Positions 60,780 to 64,000 of a stretch of 64,000 nucleotides of DNA are shown piece after piece; within the stretch, counting starts at the first letter, position 1; each line of letters begins with the position of its first letter. Under the pieces are notes generated by a model. It was not told the DNA's origin. It was given only the letters and a program-made list of their open reading frames with translations, and did no database searches. The DNA is taken from contig JAMPUU010000016.1 in NCBI GenBank assembly GCA_030144965.1, positions 1-64,000 on the forward strand, written 5' to 3'. Origin of the DNA: Nitrospira sp. BO4 (lineage in GTDB: Bacteria > Nitrospirota > Nitrospiria > Nitrospirales > Nitrospiraceae). The translations under genes were made by a program, and so were the position numbers.

Positions 60780-61079
60780 CTATTTGGTTGTGGTCGGGCC
60801 TGACGAATCGGCCCGGCCTGTAATCTCTTCCACGATCGAAGTGTTGAGGCATCCCGCTGAGCGAAACGTCGCCCCTTGTTCCCACATCTCAGTCAGAAGC
60901 GCTTTCCCGTCGGAATCGATGAAGGTCACCCCAGTGAGATCAACAAGAACCTGTTTCCTCTGTGATCCCGGGACGTCTCGCCAGTACCGGTTCAATTCAT
61001 CCGTCCATGGGTTCGTCAGTTTTCCTTCGAGATGCAAGGCTGTCGTTCCATCAGTTGTCTGTGCCGTAACCTTCAGCAT
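60780..61079 (-). CDS. Small STAS-domain protein of RND locus 2
   Basis: The protein has 99 residues and consists of one STAS domain: ALHLEGKLTNPWTDELNRYW, QVLVDLTGVTFIDSDGKALLTEMW and a C-terminal helix. It is a paralogue of the protein at 45622-45927. The usual DS[ST]G reads IDSDG here, so the Ser following the Asp remains but the next is acidic. It precedes the adaptor gene by 34 bases, whereas in locus 1 the STAS gene sits after the pump. Independent placement in two pump operons supports a functional tie to efflux. No cognate kinase or anti-sigma gene is near. Confidence 0.8.
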   Translation of the reverse strand: MLKVTAQTTDGTTALHLEGKLTNPWTDELNRYWRDVPGSQRKQVLVDLTGVTFIDSDGKALLTEMWEQGATFRSAGCLNTSIVEEITGRADSSGPTTTK

Positions 61080-61156
61080 ACAGATCAGTCTCCTCTAGCT
61101 TGTGTTCCCTGACTTGTTTGCGCGAAAGCAGCCGGCCCTGCATCACGCCCTATCGA

Positions 61157-62143
61157 CTAGGCCGCGCTCCCGACCATCTGTTGCTTGGCCGGCATGAACG
61201 CTTCAATCGGCAGAATGTTATATCGTCGGCGAAGCTCTTCGACCTGTTCACCCATCACGGGCCAGTAATCCCAGCCGTTATTGAGATCGATATTCATCGC
61301 TGCCCCACGGCGGATGGCGACCATGGCCTTCAACGGATCGAACATGCCTGTCCGTGCCGTGGTAATGGGCGTCATGCGGATGCCGACGTGAAATTGCAGC
61401 AAAACGAAGAAGACGAATAGCCAGGGCTCACGCCGTTGAAAACCTGCGCTGAAGCAGGCGACCTGGACCTCTTCTTCCGGAGCCGTTCCATAATCGGACA
61501 AGACATGAGCGCAGTCATGAAAGAGGATCTGTTCAGGCGAGCCACCCTTTTCCCCCGGTAAGGGGAAACCGTTCGTCCGGCAATACTCATAGTACGAACG
61601 TCCCAGGGAACCGGTTGGATAGTGTTCCAGGGCTTGGTAGCGGGCAGCCAACTCCTTGTTCTCATACTTTCCCATCATCCCGCGGACGAACTTGTAGAGC
61701 CCCTTGATCCCCTCCTTGTTCCAGAGCTCAATGATTTTTGGCCGCAACCAGAACCGGCGCACCAGATCGAGGCGCAATTGAACAATCTCTCGGTTCAGGA
61801 CATGCCGAAGGTTCTTGATCTCGAGAGCGCTGACCTCCAGTTCCTGCGCAAATTGTTCGACCAGATTGACCTCCGCCTCATCCGGCTTTCCGTCGATCAG
61901 AGACACCACGATCAATCCCTGCACCAGTTGCTTTCTCAGTTGGGGATCGGGAAGCGCTTGGGCCAGTTCCAGCGGTGTAATGGGAGTCAATTCCCCGATG
62001 TCATAGGTCGTACCGATGACCTGCTGGACTGATGACAGCATGTGTCGCTCGGATTCATTCAGCACTCCGTCCGCCATGGCAATCGTTTTCATGGCACGTA
62101 AACCCCAGTACGCTTGTTCATGATCCGGCATTTTCAGTTCCAT
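61157..62143 (-). CDS. TerB-like and COQ4-like fusion protein
   Basis: The ATG at 62143 with AAGGAGG upstream gives 328 residues. Residues about 10-120 resemble TerB (WGLRAMKTIAMADGVLNESERHML, IVVSLIDGKPDEAEVNLVEQFAQEL), an acidic helical metal-binding fold. The C-terminal half resembles COQ4: YEYCRTNGFPLPGEKGG-like sequence, then the exact HDxxH-x11-E metal motif in HDCAHVLSDYGTAPEEE. COQ4 is a ubiquinone-biosynthesis factor acting on quinone-like lipids. It lies between the DUF3313 gene and the STAS gene in RND locus 2. A role in quinone or lipid handling near the pump is only a guess. Confidence 0.72.
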   Translation of the reverse strand: MELKMPDHEQAYWGLRAMKTIAMADGVLNESERHMLSSVQQVIGTTYDIGELTPITPLELAQALPDPQLRKQLVQGLIVVSLIDGKPDEAEVNLVEQFAQELEVSALEIKNLRHVLNREIVQLRLDLVRRFWLRPKIIELWNKEGIKGLYKFVRGMMGKYENKELAARYQALEHYPTGSLGRSYYEYCRTNGFPLPGEKGGSPEQILFHDCAHVLSDYGTAPEEEVQVACFSAGFQRREPWLFVFFVLLQFHVGIRMTPITTARTGMFDPLKAMVAIRRGAAMNIDLNNGWDYWPVMGEQVEELRRRYNILPIEAFMPAKQQMVGSAA

Positions 62144-62190
62144 TGTGACCTCCTTGATCGCGATCATCGATCGCGTTGGGTTGTTTGGTT

Positions 62191-62922
62191 TCAGAAATGA
62201 AGTATGTCCATCCAGCCGGCCTTTGGCTCCACACAGTTCGCGTCACCACGGGTGCCGCAGAGCCGATAAGCGGAGGAGTCAGCCCAATAATTTAGGCTGT
62301 TTTTTACATCGCCCCATGAATTGAACACTTCTCTATCGAGCAGGTTTTGCCCGCCGACTCGCCGGTCCACTCCCACTTCGAGTAATTCTCCCGTGACGGC
62401 GTCGGTGATTGTGAACTCGGCCGTGACTTCTCCTGCGAATGCAGGTTTCCCCCGTGTCACCGCCCATAAGGTATTCGCTGCTTGGAGTTGCCAGACGGCT
62501 TTGGTGAGTACGGCTAGCGTCATCCAAGATTGCTCGGCGTGCGTAATCGACACACGATATCGCATGGTGCCGGCGGTAGGCGTGTCGGTTATTTGATATT
62601 GCTTCGACAGATTCTCTCGGAGTTTGGCGTAAAAACTCTCTGTTAATTTCTTGAGGTCGTCGCGTTGTTCGGCGTTGAGTGTCGACACGAAGTCGTCACT
62701 GATCACGACCGGCTCAATGAGAATCTTGTCGTATGCGCGCCAGTTGGCCACCGGGTTGCGGTATCCCTTGAGTGCGGCACGATCGTCCTTCACATCGGTA
62801 AGCAGCGCCTGATGTTCAGTGATGGGACCGTGTTGTTGAACGTCGCGCGCATGCATGGTGGAGACACAACCTGTCGTGAGTACCGCCAAAGCACCGAAGA
62901 GCATCATCTGTGTGGGAACCAT
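62191..62922 (-). CDS. DUF3313 family lipoprotein
   Basis: This 243-residue protein has a signal peptide with lipobox (VLTTGCVST). The sequence WRAYDKILIEPVVISDDFV, FYAKLRENLSKQYQITDTP and GEVTAEFTITDAVTGELLEVGVDRRVGGQ matches DUF3313, a family of outer-membrane lipoproteins of unknown function. It is the first gene after the locus 2 sigma-54-type promoter (62990-63005), 67 bases downstream of it. A gap of 47 bases separates it from the TerB-COQ4 gene. It may be an accessory of the efflux system at the outer membrane. Confidence 0.8.
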   Translation of the reverse strand: MVPTQMMLFGALAVLTTGCVSTMHARDVQQHGPITEHQALLTDVKDDRAALKGYRNPVANWRAYDKILIEPVVISDDFVSTLNAEQRDDLKKLTESFYAKLRENLSKQYQITDTPTAGTMRYRVSITHAEQSWMTLAVLTKAVWQLQAANTLWAVTRGKPAFAGEVTAEFTITDAVTGELLEVGVDRRVGGQNLLDREVFNSWGDVKNSLNYWADSSAYRLCGTRGDANCVEPKAGWMDILHF

Positions 62923-62989
62923 GATCTGTCCTTTCTATGAGTTCGAATGTTGAGTGCCGATGTCGCTGTTGTCTTCGGTGGAGGGTCAT

Positions 62990-63005
62990 AGCAGGAGGCA
63001 TTCCA
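62990..63005 (-). promoter_or_regulatory. Sigma-54 promoter of RND locus 2
   Basis: The minus strand reads TGGAATGCCTCCTGCT, with the essential GG and GC of the -24/-12 element correctly spaced and most flanking consensus bases kept. It is 67 bases before the DUF3313 ATG, close to the 74 bases seen at locus 1, and again directly downstream of a sigma-54 activator gene. Confidence 0.65.
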
Positions 63006-63115
63006 GTATGGCGGCGCGTACCAGACTCATTCATAAATGATTGAAAGTATGACTGAATATGTGAGTATTTAGGAGATTTGATGGACTGAAGCCGTCGCGG
63101 TGCCGAAAGCCGAAG

Positions 63116-63149
63116 TGCCGAAATATCGGTAATTACCGAAATGTCGGTA
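63116..63149 (-). promoter_or_regulatory. Probable upstream activator sites of RND locus 2
   Basis: Two 16-base palindromes lie 18 bases apart: TGCCGAAATATCGGTA (63116-63131) and TACCGAAATGTCGGTA (63134-63149). The second ends against the activator stop codon. They lie about 135 bases upstream of the -24/-12 element, as at locus 1, and share the core CGAAATATCG with it. Confidence 0.65.
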
Positions 63150-64000
63150 CTAGGGCCGGCGAGAGATTCCGAGCTTGATCATCTTCGATTGGAGAGTGGA
63201 TCGCTTCATGCCGAGCAGGGTCGCTGCACCGGATGGACCGGCTATCACCCAATTGGATTCCTGGAGGGCACGCAGAATATGATCGCGTTCCGCCTCGTGC
63301 AGCGTCGCAACCGCTGACGGACTCTCGCGTGCTGCAATCTTGAGTTCACCAAGCGGGACGGTCAACTCGGTGCCTTGGGAGAGAATCACGGCGCGCTCGA
63401 TGAGATTTTCCAGTTCACGAACGTTGCCTGGCCAACGATACCGACAGAGGGCATCCATCGTATCGGAGGGAATCCGTTCGACGCGCTTTTCCATTTGGCG
63501 TGAGAGCCGCTGCGTAAAGTAGCGGACGAGGAGTGGAATATCTCCGGCTCGCTCACGAAGCGAAGGACTCACGATAGGAAACACATTCAGGCGGTAATAG
63601 AGATCGCTGCGAAACTGCTTCTGCTCCACCATCTCCAGAAGATCGCGGTTGGTGGCTGCAAGCAACCGGACCTTGACTTTAATGGTTCTCGTGCTGCCGA
63701 GTCGTTCAAATTCCTGTTCCTGCAGGACGCGAAGCAGCTTCGACTGCAGTTCCAGGGGAATGTCTCCCACCTCATCGAGAAATAAGGTTCCACCGTCCGC
63801 GAGTTCGAATCGCCCGACTTTCGTGGCAATTGCTCCGGTAAAGGCGCCTTTCTCGTGACCGAATAACTCACTTTCGAGTAATCCCGTGGGAATTGCCGCG
63901 CAGTTCAGCTTGACGAAGGTTCCTTCCCGCCGCTTGCTCCGATCATGGATGGCTCGGGCGAGCAATTCCTTGCCTGTGCCGGTCTCGCCCAGAATCAGGA
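63150..64000 (-). CDS. Sigma-54-dependent activator of RND locus 2, C-terminal part
   Basis: The gene enters from beyond the right edge; about 283 codons are visible. They cover most of the AAA+ domain, from [17 protein letters not shown] (Walker A) through GAFTGA and [10 protein letters not shown] to [16 protein letters not shown], and the Fis-type helix-turn-helix ([37 protein letters not shown]). It is closely similar to the activator at 50468-53056, including the GPSGAA/GSAGAA loop and the recognition helix, so both should bind similar sites. By analogy GAF domains are expected upstream. The nearby palindromes and -24/-12 site are its likely targets. Confidence 0.9.
   Translation of the reverse strand, partial: LILGETGTGKELLARAIHDRSKRREGTFVKLNCAAIPTGLLESELFGHEKGAFTGAIATKVGRFELADGGTLFLDEVGDIPLELQSKLLRVLQEQEFERLGSTRTIKVKVRLLAATNRDLLEMVEQKQFRSDLYYRLNVFPIVSPSLRERAGDIPLLVRYFTQRLSRQMEKRVERIPSDTMDALCRYRWPGNVRELENLIERAVILSQGTELTVPLGELKIAARESPSAVATLHEAERDHILRALQESNWVIAGPSGAATLLGMKRSTLQSKMIKLGISRRP

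Noticed and set aside
1..64000. CRISPR array, tRNA, rRNA, insertion sequence or phage genes
   Set aside because: No spaced direct repeats, cloverleaf sequences, transposase-like frames or phage structural genes were recognised. Reading by eye could miss a single tRNA.

Overview
The window most likely comes from a complete-ammonia-oxidising (comammox) Nitrospira or a close relative. The first 95 bases, on the minus strand, encode an N-terminus with the YDxSxWYDSK signature of AmoC. Next to it are copC, a large copD fusion and three AmoD/AmoE-type periplasmic proteins, the set that accompanies amoCAB in ammonia oxidisers. The rest is a Gram-negative gene set: TonB system, RND pumps, lipoproteins, sigma-54 activators. 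The taxonomic call is inference from gene content only; no 16S, nxr or complete amo gene is in view.

Layout. 1-4846 (minus): three AmoD-like proteins, copC, copD, then the start of amoC. 5052-6075 (plus): two bacterioferritin subunits with complementary ligand sets. 6201-10077: an HD-GYP gene and a truncated second copy of its locus, a two-copy tandem-hairpin element, a Com-like zinc-finger gene with a Fur-box promoter, and a MauG/CcpA-type dihaem protein. 10127-15430: a second Com-like gene with the same Fur-box promoter heads a minus-strand run of porin, lipoprotein, FMN-binding protein and four-helix membrane protein, with a lipoprotein and the flavin transferase ApbE on the other strand; together they look like an iron-regulated flavin-based extracytosolic electron-transfer module. 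15606-26245 (minus): iron acquisition, namely a FecA-type receptor, FecR, FecI, TonB, ExbD, ExbB, FbpC, FbpB, FbpA and Fur.

26396-29268 holds a SocA/Panacea-like protein, an M32 carboxypeptidase and an O-methyltransferase. 29367-36358 (plus) is the most unusual part: a SLATT-like membrane protein, a TIR/NDT-like-TPR-SLOG protein, a caspase-like C14 peptidase and a 1057-residue lipase/M17-N-like/CHAT protease fusion. It has the look of a conflict or immune system. 36488-42756 (minus) is a series of small stress or housekeeping proteins (FKBP, VOC, DUF1428, MoaD-like, Asp-box propeller, DUF1579, SRPBCC, YCII).

42999-64000 (minus) holds two parallel RND efflux loci. Each has adaptor, pump, outer-membrane channel and a small STAS protein, and each lies just downstream of a GAF/AAA+/Fis sigma-54 activator gene. 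Between each activator and its target I find a good -24/-12 promoter match and, about 135 bp upstream of it, palindromes sharing the core CGAAATATCG. The second locus also carries a TerB-COQ4 protein, a DUF3313 lipoprotein and a Deg-type protease. No tRNA, rRNA, insertion sequence or CRISPR array was recognised.
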